Positions 29,915 to 37,098 of a stretch of DNA of 41,408 nucleotides are shown here, piece by piece (within the stretch, counting starts at the first letter, position 1; each line of letters starts with the position of its first letter). This DNA is from a virus. Where the stretch lies: positions 1 to 41,408 of the IMG/VR virus record IMGVR_UViG_3300025241_000078, one strand, 5' to 3'. The translations under genes were made by a program, and so were the position numbers. A model generated the notes under the pieces. That model saw only the letters and a program-made list of their open reading frames with translations. It searched no databases and had not been told where the DNA came from.

Positions 29915-30381
29915 TCCAGCGCTGGCCTGCGGCAGAAGAGCTGCACGTACGCCTGCAGGCCTCGCAGCTTCGCTTCATCGAGCGTTACTTGCTCTCGGTG
30001 GGCGAAATAAGGTTGTCGAGCGTCTGCAGCGAGCTCGGCTCCTCCATCATCCACGCGGCCGGCGCCGGTATCGGCGGACACTGCGGGGCAGGAGGCGTTG
30101 ACGAGCAGCCGGCAATTGCCAGTAGCGACACAATCAGCCAAGCGCTTGTTTTCATCACGGAGAACCTTCAGTTCCTTGGTGGTCTTGTCGTCGAAACGGT
30201 CGCGCTCTGCGAATGTCTCTTCGGTGAGCCGGACTGTCTCTTGCAGCAGCGTGACGCCCTGCTGTGACACGTCCAGCTCACCAGCGAGACGGTCACGCTC
30301 GCCATCGAGGTAGTCCAGGCGCAGCCAGACAGCCGCGACGATCGCGAGCAGCGTCGCGCCGATCAGCAGGTACAGCCTCAC
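29911..30381 (-). CDS. Rz: Rz-like inner membrane spanin
   Basis: A 156-residue i-spanin. It has one N-terminal membrane helix (residues 3-20, LYLLIGATLLAIVAAVWL) and then a periplasmic coiled coil (about 25-80, LDGERDRLAGELDVSQQG to RDENKRL), as in lambda Rz. It acts with the lipoprotein Rz1, encoded entirely inside it in another frame, to fuse inner and outer membranes after wall digestion. The C-terminal part past residue 85 is less like Rz because it encodes Rz1 in the other frame. Its start overlaps the holin stop by four bases. Confidence 0.85.
   Translation of the reverse strand: MRLYLLIGATLLAIVAAVWLRLDYLDGERDRLAGELDVSQQGVTLLQETVRLTEETFAERDRFDDKTTKELKVLRDENKRLADCVATGNCRLLVNASCPAVSADTGAGRVDDGGAELAADARQPYFAHREQVTLDEAKLRGLQAYVQLFCRRPALD
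29985..30155 (-). CDS. Rz1: Rz1-like outer membrane spanin lipoprotein, nested in Rz
   Basis: A 56-residue lipoprotein read from the minus strand wholly inside Rz in another frame. The signal peptide MKTSAWLIVSLLAIAGC has a clean lipobox, LAIAGC, with Cys17 as the lipidated residue. The mature part is Pro-rich (SSTPPAPQCPPIPAPAAW), the hallmark of Rz1, and ends TESK. This nested arrangement matches lambda Rz/Rz1 and explains the Pro-poor, odd C-terminal sequence of Rz. It works in the outer membrane by binding the Rz coiled coil. Confidence 0.9.
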   Translation of the reverse strand: MKTSAWLIVSLLAIAGCSSTPPAPQCPPIPAPAAWMMEEPSSLQTLDNLISPTESK

Positions 30382-30785
30382 AGCCCAACCTTGCGCTTCG
30401 CATCCAGCACGGCGTCGACAATCTCATCGATGTGCCTGTCCTTCTTCGCCTCGCTCCAGGCGAACCAAGCGCGCACCACTACCCAAGCCGGCAGGCCGCA
30501 CACGAAGATCAGACCGCCGATGGCAACCATGCCAACGTCATCGTTTGCCCAGTGGCCGATCTCCAGCCAGCGCACCACGAACGCGCCGCCGCAGAGGCTG
30601 GCCACGGTGGTGCTGATCATCGCCACCACGAACTCCCGCACTGTCTTGGGCAGCGTCATCGCCATAACGACAACGGCCGCAAGGATTGCGACGAAGCCGA
30701 AGGCGCCCAGTTTGTACAGCGCGATACCGCCAGCAGCGGTCAACGGGCCTGGTTCGGACATGGAATAGATACCTGCTTGCTTCAC
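30378..30785 (-). CDS. Holin (three membrane helices)
   Basis: A 135-residue protein with three membrane segments (about residues 24-44, 53-73 and 84-109) and a charged C-terminal tail (EAKKDRHIDEIVDAVLDAKRK). It resembles phage holin family members of the LydA/holin superfamily III type. It makes the lethal membrane lesions that release the endolysin. The GTG start at 30785 is supported by GGGAG seven bases upstream; an in-frame ATG at 30761 could give a second product, the dual-start style of holin/antiholin pairs. It overlaps Rz by four bases. Confidence 0.8.
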   Translation of the reverse strand: MKQAGIYSMSEPGPLTAAGGIALYKLGAFGFVAILAAVVVMAMTLPKTVREFVVAMISTTVASLCGGAFVVRWLEIGHWANDDVGMVAIGGLIFVCGLPAWVVVRAWFAWSEAKKDRHIDEIVDAVLDAKRKVGL

Positions 30786-31215
30786 GCGGGCACTCCCGGC
30801 ACAGAGCCTGGTGGTGTCATGTAGAACCGGCGCTCATGCGCTGCGATCCGCCAGGGAGCAAAGACCCAGGCCGAGCGCCGGAAAGAGGTGCCCAGCCGAA
30901 GCCGGGCGGTTTGTGGCAACGTCTCCCGACGTGACCCTGGCGGCGCCTCACGGCGGGACCAGAAACGACAAGGCCCCGCACTTGGCGAGGCCTCAAATTA
31001 GTTGTGCGCGTCTTTCCGCGCTGTCTGCCAAAGGGCGATCTGCTGCTGGCACCCTATCGCACCAGTCTCAGCTGATCATCCTCGCGCCAGACCACCGTAG
31101 GTAGGAGCTGGTTCGCACGGGCTGCCGGTGTTTTTCAATGACCACCCCACCGCCGGCTGGGAATGTCCAGGCTCTCCCAAAGGCCGCCCTGGCTGCGGAC
31201 ACAAATGACGCCAAC
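30786..31215. other. Gene-free region upstream of the late operon
   Basis: No credible gene is seen; rightward frames at 30811-31104 and 31138-31347 have Arg/Pro/Ala-rich shadow composition and the second crosses a terminator. A hairpin with arms AGGCCCCGC and GCGAGGCCT lies at 30971-30993. As the only long gap before the leftward lysis, packaging and structural genes, it is the best place for the late promoter, but I cannot pick convincing -35/-10 boxes. Confidence 0.4.
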
Positions 31216-31241
31216 AAAAAGCCCGGCGCTAGGCCGGGCTT
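31216..31241 (-). terminator. Intrinsic terminator after 71-residue gene
   Basis: The arms AAGCCCGGC and GCCGGGCTT (31219-31227, 31233-31241) run into a T-rich tail on the minus strand (CTTTTTG). It sits seven bases after the 31249 stop and closes the leftward early region. Confidence 0.85.
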
Positions 31242-31248
31242 CATTCAA

Positions 31249-31464
31249 TCAACTGGGACCAGAATCATAACTGGTATCGAACTTTGGTCTCCTGGCCTCT
31301 TCGGCGCGTTCAGCCGCAGCGACCTCCGACAGAGCTTCCGCTTCTGACGCACAATATTTCAGAATGCCGTCGTTTATATAAACCGCCCACAGTTCCCTCA
31401 CCATGGGCCCACGAAGCCCGACCGGAATGTCTTCGCCCTGTATCTTTTCGTATCTGACCGCCAC
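31249..31464 (-). CDS. Small acidic phage protein, unknown
   Basis: A 71-residue soluble protein (VRYEKIQGEDIPVGLRG, MVRELWAVYINDGILKYC, EALSEVAAAERAEEARR) with an acidic helical second half and a short disordered end. The GTG at 31464 has AAGGAG six bases upstream. It stands alone between two terminators (31216-31241 and 31501-31527), so it is probably a separately expressed unit. No family is recognised. Confidence 0.6.
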   Translation of the reverse strand: MAVRYEKIQGEDIPVGLRGPMVRELWAVYINDGILKYCASEAEALSEVAAAERAEEARRPKFDTSYDSGPS

Positions 31465-31500
31465 GTGAAGCTCCTTGTTTTCCCAGCGCTACGTACGCAT

Positions 31501-31527
31501 AAAAAAGCCCAGCGCTTAGGCCGGGCT
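31501..31527 (-). terminator. Intrinsic terminator after DUF6338-like gene
   Basis: The arms AGCCCAGC and GCCGGGCT (31506-31513, 31520-31527, one mismatch) are followed on the minus strand by six T. It ends leftward transcription about 70 bases past the membrane protein gene and is closely related in sequence to the terminator at 31216-31241. Confidence 0.75.
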
Positions 31528-31598
31528 CATTTGGGGTGCTGCTTCACACAATGGGGAAAATTTACTCGAATGCTCGACATGGCGTCAAGCGTTAGGAG

Positions 31599-32345
31599 TC
31601 ATTCGACTTTTTCGCAGGCGGCGGCGATGGTGGTGGGCTCTTGGGCATCACGTTTGTCGTCCTGCCCGGATTCACGTTCAACCCCTCGTTGATGCCCCTT
31701 TGCTCCGTCTGCCCCTGCTTCATCTTGTCTGTCATTGGTTCCCTGGTCCTCTTCAACTGGTTGCAAAAATTCTACCCACGATACTTCTGATCCGCCTATC
31801 AGGTGTGCGGCAATGCTTGGGCTGGAAACAAACCCATCGTCCACTATCCAGCAGGCCCCCTGTAGCAAAAAGTGCCCGGTTCCAGGTTGTGTCGGCCAGA
31901 CAAGGGGGTATCCGCAAATGCGGCGTCCGTCTTGGAGCTGCAGCACAACCAAGCGCTCTCGGTACAGAACAAAACCGTACACCCAGTCAGTGTGTGATGC
32001 ACGCGTCGTAAGCCGACACCGCCTGGCCAGCTTGTAAAACGAATCTGTGCAAGCCGCGAAAGCCAGTGCCAGCCCAAGCAATACGGCCAGGGCGACCGAC
32101 AAAGCCATCGCCCTGTCGTCCGTCCATACCGCCCAAACGAAACAGCATTCACCGATGGCGTGGGCGGCCTTCTTAATGGCCTCTACCATCAGACTAATGA
32201 GCCCCGTACAGATAAGAGCCTGTATCACTCGCTCAAATTGGCCGGGCTTTGGGGCATCAGATAACCAATAAAAAATTACTGTCGAGATGAATCCAGGAAG
32301 AAGCAGTTGGATTGCTGGAAGCAACTCACCGAAGATCTCTCCCAC
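31599..32345 (-). CDS. DUF6338-like membrane protein
   Basis: About 248 residues. Membrane helices lie at about 8-27 (LPAIQLLLPGFISTVIFYWL), 42-60 and 82-100; a cytosolic beta-rich domain follows (WVYGFVLYRERLVVLQL, CGYPLVWPTQPGTGHFLLQ). The tail is disordered and charged (EEDQGTNDRQDEAGAD). The GYPL..WP..GHF block fits the DUF6338 family of prophage and host membrane proteins of unknown role. The start is uncertain: GGAG lies six bases before a GTG at 32345, while GTG 32348 and TTG 32351 are in frame. It has its own terminator. Possible phage-exclusion cargo, but that is speculation. Confidence 0.6.
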   Translation of the reverse strand: MGEIFGELLPAIQLLLPGFISTVIFYWLSDAPKPGQFERVIQALICTGLISLMVEAIKKAAHAIGECCFVWAVWTDDRAMALSVALAVLLGLALAFAACTDSFYKLARRCRLTTRASHTDWVYGFVLYRERLVVLQLQDGRRICGYPLVWPTQPGTGHFLLQGACWIVDDGFVSSPSIAAHLIGGSEVSWVEFLQPVEEDQGTNDRQDEAGADGAKGHQRGVERESGQDDKRDAQEPTTIAAACEKVE

Positions 32346-32404
32346 CACCAACTCCGATTCTCAAGGATCGCAAAGCTGAACAGTAGCACACTGCCATCTA
32401 GCAA

Positions 32405-33082
32405 TTAAGCGGCCCAGTGCTCTTCATTCATGATCTGCTCCACCGGCTCCAGCGCCTTTTGGTCGATCTCGCCAATGGTCCGCTGCAGGCTTTCCCAGAT
32501 CGGCGCCCAGTCACGAGACCACTGGCTGACGGTGATCTTCTCGCCATACCAGTCGGCGACAAATTCGGCGATGCGGCCCGGCGTCCATTCGTCACGTCCG
32601 CCTGTCACAACGCCTTGATATGAGATCAGAGCGGGTAGCACCAGACAGTACGCTCGCGACTCCTTCACCTTCGTCAGACCAGCCGGCTTCTCCCAGCCGA
32701 ACCAAACCAGCGTGCGCGCAACATCCTGATCTCGCGCATTGGCCAACGGCGAGTAGAGGTAATGTCCGAAGTGCTGCAGCGGTTTGTTCAGCGAGGCGAT
32801 CGCGTGCTGGATGCGCCCCATCGTCATCATGTGGGCACACCGCGACGAACTGTTGTCCCGGGCAGAACGGCGCGTTTCCTGCACTTCCATCCGCTGCGCT
32901 ACGACCTTGACCCGGCTTTCCTCCTCGTCACCCACGGCCGCGAACACTGCTTCGATCGTCTTGCGCTTCGCAGCGGCGCGCTTTGTTTCGATCTTTGCGT
33001 GGTCCATGGTTGCTGCGGTAATCGAGCCGCGAGACTCGTACTGCGAATCGTGCCAAGCCTGGCGTGCTGTGATCAGTCGCAT
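32405..33082 (-). CDS. Late early-region protein of unknown function
   Basis: A 225-residue protein, basic in the first 75 residues (IETKRAAAKRKTIEAVFAAV), then mixed, ending in an acidic helical part (IDQKALEPVEQIMNEEHWAA). Its place, after the replication/recombination genes and before the late region, is where lambdoid phages keep the antiterminator Q or another late activator. No Q or zinc-finger motif is visible, so this is only a positional suggestion. Upstream lies a 120-base region with repeated TGCGCA elements. GGAAGGG precedes the start. Confidence 0.55.
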   Translation of the reverse strand: MRLITARQAWHDSQYESRGSITAATMDHAKIETKRAAAKRKTIEAVFAAVGDEEESRVKVVAQRMEVQETRRSARDNSSSRCAHMMTMGRIQHAIASLNKPLQHFGHYLYSPLANARDQDVARTLVWFGWEKPAGLTKVKESRAYCLVLPALISYQGVVTGGRDEWTPGRIAEFVADWYGEKITVSQWSRDWAPIWESLQRTIGEIDQKALEPVEQIMNEEHWAA

Positions 33083-33096
33083 ATCCCTTCCCCTTA

Positions 33097-33193
33097 TTGC
33101 GCAGTGCGTACAAATTGCGCACTTTGCGTACGCAGTGATTCAGTGTTTTCTTCTCAGCGTCGCGCGCCGCCTAGCTTTGCGCAGTGTTCGCAA
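33097..33193. promoter_or_regulatory. Cluster of TTGCGCA repeats, candidate operators
   Basis: Three related elements occur in the gap between the RuvC-like gene and the 225-residue gene: TTGCGCAGTGCGTAC (33097-33111), TTGCGCACTTTGCGTACGCA (33115-33134) and TTGCGCAGTGTTCGCAA (33177-33193). Their TGCGCA half-site matches the half-site of the CI/Cro operators at 38198-38260. This suggests direct control of the downstream leftward genes by one of the two regulators. Confidence 0.5.
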
Positions 33194-33202
33194 GTGCGTA
33201 GT

Positions 33203-33670
33203 TCATGCGCAGTTGGCTCCGTGCCGTGCAATCAGGATCGCGTCGGCTACCGCCTGCCCTTTTCCCTTCAGATCGAGGATGCGAAGGTCTGGGTAGAGCT
33301 GAATGGCACGGCTACGCGCTGCGTCCTTGTCGGTGCCTACTAGGCCCGCGCGCTTCTTCCAGGCTTGTGGGGTAACCAGGGTGTACGGAATGGCCATGCC
33401 CTGCAAAATCCCCTCTACCACTCCAGCTGCGTGGCCAAAGGTGAACATCGACGAAACGCCCTGGCCTGGCATCGCGCCTACCTGCTCGAGGTAGGCGTGA
33501 GCGTTGAACTCCCCAACGGTGTCGCGAACGAACGCAGCCACCGCAGCGCCGTTCACTCGGCTTTTTGTCCCAACCTTGACGGTCGGCATGTTGAGATGAG
33601 CGACGTAGTTGCCCCCGTCGGTCATCACGACGATGGCGCCGGTACAGCCTGGATCGATTCCTAGAATCAC
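33203..33670 (-). CDS. RuvC-like Holliday junction resolvase
   Basis: A 155-residue RNase H-fold nuclease. The first strand MILGIDPGCTGAIVV gives the catalytic Asp6; Glu62 in AYLEQVG is the second acid; Asp143 in KGQAVADAILIA is the last. The usual extra Asp three residues before the final one is not seen (Ala140), so the fourth acid may be supplied elsewhere or be absent. It cleaves branched DNA formed during replication or recombination before packaging. Within the early operon it overlaps the 68-residue gene by four bases. Confidence 0.8.
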   Translation of the reverse strand: MILGIDPGCTGAIVVMTDGGNYVAHLNMPTVKVGTKSRVNGAAVAAFVRDTVGEFNAHAYLEQVGAMPGQGVSSMFTFGHAAGVVEGILQGMAIPYTLVTPQAWKKRAGLVGTDKDAARSRAIQLYPDLRILDLKGKGQAVADAILIARHGANCA

Positions 33671-33873
33671 TGCGCTGCCCCCTGATCGCTCGATATCGCC
33701 CGCACCACCTCGTCACGCGTACCCACGTAGGCAAACGGCGCGGCTCCAGCGGGTCGGCTGATAGCGAATCGCTGCTCCGGCAGCCGGCAGATCGCCACGG
33801 TGTAACCGGCATCCGTAACCCAGCAGTCCTTGATCGGATCGCCATCCCGGTTTTTCTTCTGCGCCCACTTCAT
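33667..33873 (-). CDS. Small early-region protein, unknown
   Basis: A 68-residue beta-rich basic protein (MKWAQKKNRDGDPIKDCWVTDAGYTVAICRLPEQRFAIS) whose order of residues (polar loop, YTVA strand, RFAISR strand) resembles small phage accessory proteins. It overlaps the genes on both sides by four bases (ATGA), so it is translationally coupled to the nuclease-like gene before it and the RuvC-like gene after it. No family is recognised. Confidence 0.65.
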   Translation of the reverse strand: MKWAQKKNRDGDPIKDCWVTDAGYTVAICRLPEQRFAISRPAGAAPFAYVGTRDEVVRAISSDQGAAQ

Positions 33874-34175
33874 GCCACTGCTCCTTTCACCACCAAAAGC
33901 CCGTCCCCTACTAGGGACTCATGTGTTTCTGCGATAGCACGCGGAATGTCCTGCCAGTCCACCTCCCCCTTAGCTCGGCCGTCGATCACGTCATGGCAGC
34001 GACTGCAGGCGTATACCGCTACGGTGTCGAAGCCCTTCATGCCGACGCCCTTCTGCCCGCACGGGATATGCGCAAGCACGGTCGTGGCGGGATCGAAGCT
34101 GCAGATGCCTGGCATCCGGACGGTGCAGTCCTTGCCGCGCGCACTGTCGCGAACTTTCTTGCTGGCGATCTTCAT
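33870..34175 (-). CDS. DUF1364 / YbcO-type putative nuclease
   Basis: A 101-residue protein closely matching the DUF1364 (E. coli YbcO, lambda Nin-region) pattern: KVRDSARGKDCTVRMPGICSF, TVLAHIPCGQKGVGMKG, and AVYACSRCHDVIDGR. Cys17, Cys25 and the CSRCHD motif are likely metal ligands or active-site residues of an HNH-like fold. The family is thought to act on DNA in recombination or replication. It sits in a tightly overlapping chain between a DUF1367-like gene and the RuvC-like resolvase. Confidence 0.85.
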   Translation of the reverse strand: MKIASKKVRDSARGKDCTVRMPGICSFDPATTVLAHIPCGQKGVGMKGFDTVAVYACSRCHDVIDGRAKGEVDWQDIPRAIAETHESLVGDGLLVVKGAVA

Positions 34176-34783
34176 GCCACACGCTCCCGATCCATCAGCT
34201 CGGCCATCTGCTCGATCTGCTCCTGGTCACAATCGGGCCAGTAGCGCTCAGCCAGGTGCTGGCAGATCCCTGCGAAGAACAACTCAAACTCGCCCTGCTC
34301 CATCCGATCGAACGCCAAGCTCTGCGGTACCAGTACGTCGATCTGCTTGATTTCAGGCAGCACGGTCTTGAGCATCCGCGTCGCAACCTCGCCCAGCAGC
34401 GTCTCCGCTGCAGCCAGTATCGCGGTGACCACCGGAGCGGCATCGATCTGCTCCACCTCACAGCAGACGCCCGACTCGCGCTGCAGGCGCTTGATTGCGG
34501 CGTGCTGGTCGAGGCCCTCGAAGCCTTCCAGCTGAGCCACTACCAGGCCCCCAAGTAGGTGCGCCTTGCGGTGCTGGCCCAGGTGCCGCGGCTTGCTTAG
34601 CTCGGCACGCAGGTCATCACCCATCCGGTAACCACGGTCACGCATCAATCGGCGATCCGTGGCGAAGCGCGGTACCAGCGCACCGACCAATTCACCGGTG
34701 CTCTCGACAACAGCGCGCTCTACGCGGAACAGGATGTGCCGACGCTCCTTGCGCTTGCGGCGCGGTGCGAGTTGGTCAGCCAT
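34172..34783 (-). CDS. DUF1367-like Nin-region protein
   Basis: A 203-residue protein with a basic N-terminus (PRRKRKERRH). It has a middle domain with the block HRKAHLLGGLVVAQLEGFE, an RESGVCCE segment, and the C-terminal pattern KQIDVLVPQSLAFDRMEQGEFELFFAG common to DUF1367 proteins of lambdoid replication/recombination regions. The start has a strong AGGAGG. It overlaps the P-like gene by eight bases and the DUF1364 gene by four. The role is unknown; DNA metabolism is inferred from context. Confidence 0.65.
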   Translation of the reverse strand: MADQLAPRRKRKERRHILFRVERAVVESTGELVGALVPRFATDRRLMRDRGYRMGDDLRAELSKPRHLGQHRKAHLLGGLVVAQLEGFEGLDQHAAIKRLQRESGVCCEVEQIDAAPVVTAILAAAETLLGEVATRMLKTVLPEIKQIDVLVPQSLAFDRMEQGEFELFFAGICQHLAERYWPDCDQEQIEQMAELMDRERVA

Positions 34784-35573
34784 GGGGACCTCCTGCCGTC
34801 TTGTTCAACCGCGCCCGGTGGGGTGCGAACTTCGCCAGCAGCGCCTGGCGAGCTTCCTCGCCGCTTTGCGGGATCCCCTGTGCCTCGCGCACACGTAGGG
34901 CGAACTGCAGGCTTTGCTCTTCCGCCAGCATTGCTTCGGGCTTCTGGCTGTCGTGGCCGATGCCGAGCGGTGTCGCCATCCCCAACGCCTCGCCGGCCAT
35001 GGCACGGCGCGTCATCACCGCATAGCTACGGACGAACAACTTCCAGCTCTCTGCGCCCGGCAGCTGCATCAGCACATCCAGGCCAACATCGATCGCCGCG
35101 TGATAGGTCACCGGGTGCGACCAGGTCGCCGAGCTGCGGCAGGAGGGATGCGCGTTGCGACAGGCCTTGTCGTAAGCCCGCTCGGCCGTCTGCAGGCCCA
35201 GCGACTCAGGCGTCGGGCTGCACCACTCGACGAACTTGCCCGGCGCTGGCACGAAGTCACTCGGCTCGGCCCGGAGACGGCGTAGGCCAAGCTCGACCTG
35301 CGCATCCCAGTCGCGCACGCCACCCTCGATCATGGCTTTCACCCAAGTGACCTTCGCAGAGTCCAGCGCCTCCTTGTTCGGCCACGCCTGGCGCCACGCC
35401 GGCCGGGCATTGCGTATCTCGCGGAACAGCCGGTTGATCAGCTCCTCGACCGCCGCTTTCTCGGTGGCGCTCAGGGCAGCGACGATGTCGGCGGCAGCAG
35501 GCACAGGCAGAGACGGAATGGCGGCTGGGCCAGCACGAACGATACGGGCCGAGACGTTCTGGACGGAATTCAT
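34776..35573 (-). CDS. Lambda P-like replication protein (helicase loader)
   Basis: A 265-residue protein starting MNSVQNVSARIV. The block ELINRLFREIRNARPAWRQAWPNKEAL, followed by AKVTWVKAMIEGGV and GLRRLRAEPSDFVPAPGKFVEWC, is typical of lambda P-family replication proteins, which bring the host DnaB helicase to O bound at the origin. The start at 35573 overlaps the O-like gene stop by four bases; the longer frame to 35591 has no ribosome site. The neighbour order O then P matches lambda. Confidence 0.8.
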   Translation of the reverse strand: MNSVQNVSARIVRAGPAAIPSLPVPAAADIVAALSATEKAAVEELINRLFREIRNARPAWRQAWPNKEALDSAKVTWVKAMIEGGVRDWDAQVELGLRRLRAEPSDFVPAPGKFVEWCSPTPESLGLQTAERAYDKACRNAHPSCRSSATWSHPVTYHAAIDVGLDVLMQLPGAESWKLFVRSYAVMTRRAMAGEALGMATPLGIGHDSQKPEAMLAEEQSLQFALRVREAQGIPQSGEEARQALLAKFAPHRARLNKTAGGPHG

Positions 35574-36334
35574 TGCTTGCCCTCCAACCAACCGGTGTCA
35601 TCGAAGTTGGCTTCGGGCCCAGAGCCACGACGCAACGGCGTGACCTTGCCGGTCGCTTGTGCCGCATCCCGCTTGATCCACTTCGTCAGCAGGCTCACCC
35701 AGGCGGCTTGCGTCTCGACTCGGCCGCTGGCGGCGTAGTGGCACACGAATGCGCCGATGGCGTCATGGGTGAACAGGTCGACAGGCATCGCCATGCGCAG
35801 GGCGTAATTTTTCAGCAGGTCGGGGTCTGGTACCCAGTTCAGCGTCATCTCGATCGGAGCGTTTGGGTCGACCGCGAAATCACCTTCCGCGCGTTGTGTG
35901 TTGTGTTGCTCTTTACTCTTCTCTACATCTTCTTTAGGTAACGCATCGCTAACGTTCGCAGCGTTACCATTGGCGTTACCTTTACCGTTAGCGGCCTTGT
36001 GTGCTGCGACCCGCTTAGCCGTGAGAAGCCGATTCTTCGCGGTCTTGCCGTTGTGACGGTCGAAATTGGGCAGGCTTATCACGCCATCGGCCTCCACCAT
36101 CCAACCGACCAATTTCATGTGTTCGCAGAATCCGGTAACGCCCACCATGCGATCGAGTAACCGCTTGCTAACGCTCGGAGCGTTACCATCTGCTGTCTGT
36201 TGGTCGAACCAACCCCATACGCGCAACAGCTTGCCCACCACTGCATCGCAGTCGATGTCTGCAGCGTCGGCGATCTGGCAGACCTCCGGCTTGTCGAGGG
36301 TGATCAGTTCGAACTTGATCCAGTCACCAGCCAT
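35570..36334 (-). CDS. Lambda O-like replication initiator
   Basis: A 254-residue protein. Residues 1-95 form an O-type N-terminal winged helix domain (DWIKFELITLDKPEVCQIAD, AVVGKLLRVWGWFDQQT, FCEHMKLVGWM, ISLPNFDRHNGKTAKNR). Residues 105-160 are a low-complexity Asn/Gly/Ala linker. Residues 160-240 form a DnaT/primosome-like domain (NWVPDPDLLKNYALRMAM, WVSLLTKWIKRD). It would bind the repeated GGTAACG elements lying inside its own gene and recruit the P-like protein. GAGG lies seven bases before the ATG. Confidence 0.8.
   Translation of the reverse strand: MAGDWIKFELITLDKPEVCQIADAADIDCDAVVGKLLRVWGWFDQQTADGNAPSVSKRLLDRMVGVTGFCEHMKLVGWMVEADGVISLPNFDRHNGKTAKNRLLTAKRVAAHKAANGKGNANGNAANVSDALPKEDVEKSKEQHNTQRAEGDFAVDPNAPIEMTLNWVPDPDLLKNYALRMAMPVDLFTHDAIGAFVCHYAASGRVETQAAWVSLLTKWIKRDAAQATGKVTPLRRGSGPEANFDDTGWLEGKQ
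35937..36187. repeat. Iteron-like GSTAACG repeats, candidate replication origin
   Basis: Eight copies of a seven to eight base unit, G(G/C)TAACG(C), occur inside the O-like gene. Cluster one has GGTAACGC at 35937, GCTAACG at 35948, and inverted copies at 35961, 35973 and 35987. Cluster two has GGTAACG at 36134 and the near-palindrome GCTAACGCTCGGAGCGTTACC at 36167-36187. Cluster one falls in the part encoding the low-complexity linker, as in lambda O. Confidence 0.65.
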
Positions 36335-36395
36335 GTTGAAACCTCACGACAGGCCCTTTTAGGGCCTGAAAAGGCGCCCCCGAAGGGAGGCGCTG

Positions 36396-36596
36396 TTATC
36401 CTTTAACCAGCCGCAGACGCCGCCCGGCGATGGGCAGTGCATAGAGCTGCTGCTGCAGGTTCTCTAACGCCACCTGCAACATCGCCTCGTTGATCGAACA
36501 GGCACGGCGTACCGCCTCCTGCCGTAGTGCGCCTTGCTCCGCCTGGTTCAGCCGGCCGATGGCGGCCGTGCATACCTCATTGCTAAACATTGGCAT
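36396..36596 (-). CDS. Small early-region protein, unknown
   Basis: A 66-residue helical protein (FSNEVCTAAIGRLNQAEQG, RRACSINEAMLQVALENLQQQL) with a basic end (GRRLRLVKG). The ATG at 36596 follows GGAGG by only three bases; the ATG two codons later has nine-base spacing and may be the true start. It lies between the ribbon-helix-helix-like gene and the O gene in the early operon. No family is recognised. Confidence 0.6.
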   Translation of the reverse strand: MPMFSNEVCTAAIGRLNQAEQGALRQEAVRRACSINEAMLQVALENLQQQLYALPIAGRRLRLVKG

Positions 36597-36625
36597 TCCC
36601 CTCCCCTTGCCCCTTTCAGGGCCTT

Positions 36626-36985
36626 TTAGGCTGATTTGGCATCGCCCACACTGCTGTGCAGCGACTGCTTGGCCAGATCGAAAAGCAGCCCGCTCAGCTC
36701 TTCCTGGCTGATCGGCTCGCCACGGAACAAGGCCGCCAGCAGGTGCGCCTGCTGCTGCAGCAACAGCCCAGCCAGGATCTGTTCCTGCTGGCCGCCCTGC
36801 TGCAAGCGATGTCCGATGAACATGCAATCGCGCGCGTAGCCCGTCAGGTTCTCCGCGTGGGCCAGGCGTGACGCCTGGATCAGCTCCTCATGGTCTTCGG
36901 TACAGACGCGCACCTTGATCTCTCTGATCAGGTGCGTGCCGGGTGCCCGGCGGCGGCGGTCTTCGTAAAGCTTCGTTTGGGTCAT
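36626..36985 (-). CDS. Putative ribbon-helix-helix DNA-binding protein
   Basis: A 119-residue protein. The basic start (EDRRRRAPGTHLIREIKVRV) is followed by TEDHEELIQASRLAHAENLTGYARDCMF, a strand-helix-helix arrangement typical of Arc/MobC-like ribbon-helix-helix regulators. The rest is a Leu/Gln-rich helical part that could mediate oligomerisation. The start at 36985 has AGGAG about nine bases upstream. As an early gene just upstream of the replication module it could regulate that operon or act at the origin. The family is inferred from pattern only. Confidence 0.6.
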   Translation of the reverse strand: MTQTKLYEDRRRRAPGTHLIREIKVRVCTEDHEELIQASRLAHAENLTGYARDCMFIGHRLQQGGQQEQILAGLLLQQQAHLLAALFRGEPISQEELSGLLFDLAKQSLHSSVGDAKSA

Positions 36986-37098
36986 GGCTGTTTGCTCCTG
37001 GTGATGGATATGAAGATGAAGCGCTACAGAATGGGCGCCGGGCGCCCCGTGATATCGTTTTGCTTCCACACACAACGACGGCCACGGAGGCCCGACAT

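Noticed and set aside
30811-31104. Rightward 97-residue frame in the gap before the lysis cassette
   Set aside because: The sequence is rich in Arg, Pro and Ala with no structured segment and no ribosome site.
36351-36367. Hairpin AGGCCCT/AGGGCCT between the 66-residue gene and the O-like gene as a terminator
   Set aside because: No T tract follows on either strand and it lies inside the early operon, so it is not called as a terminator.
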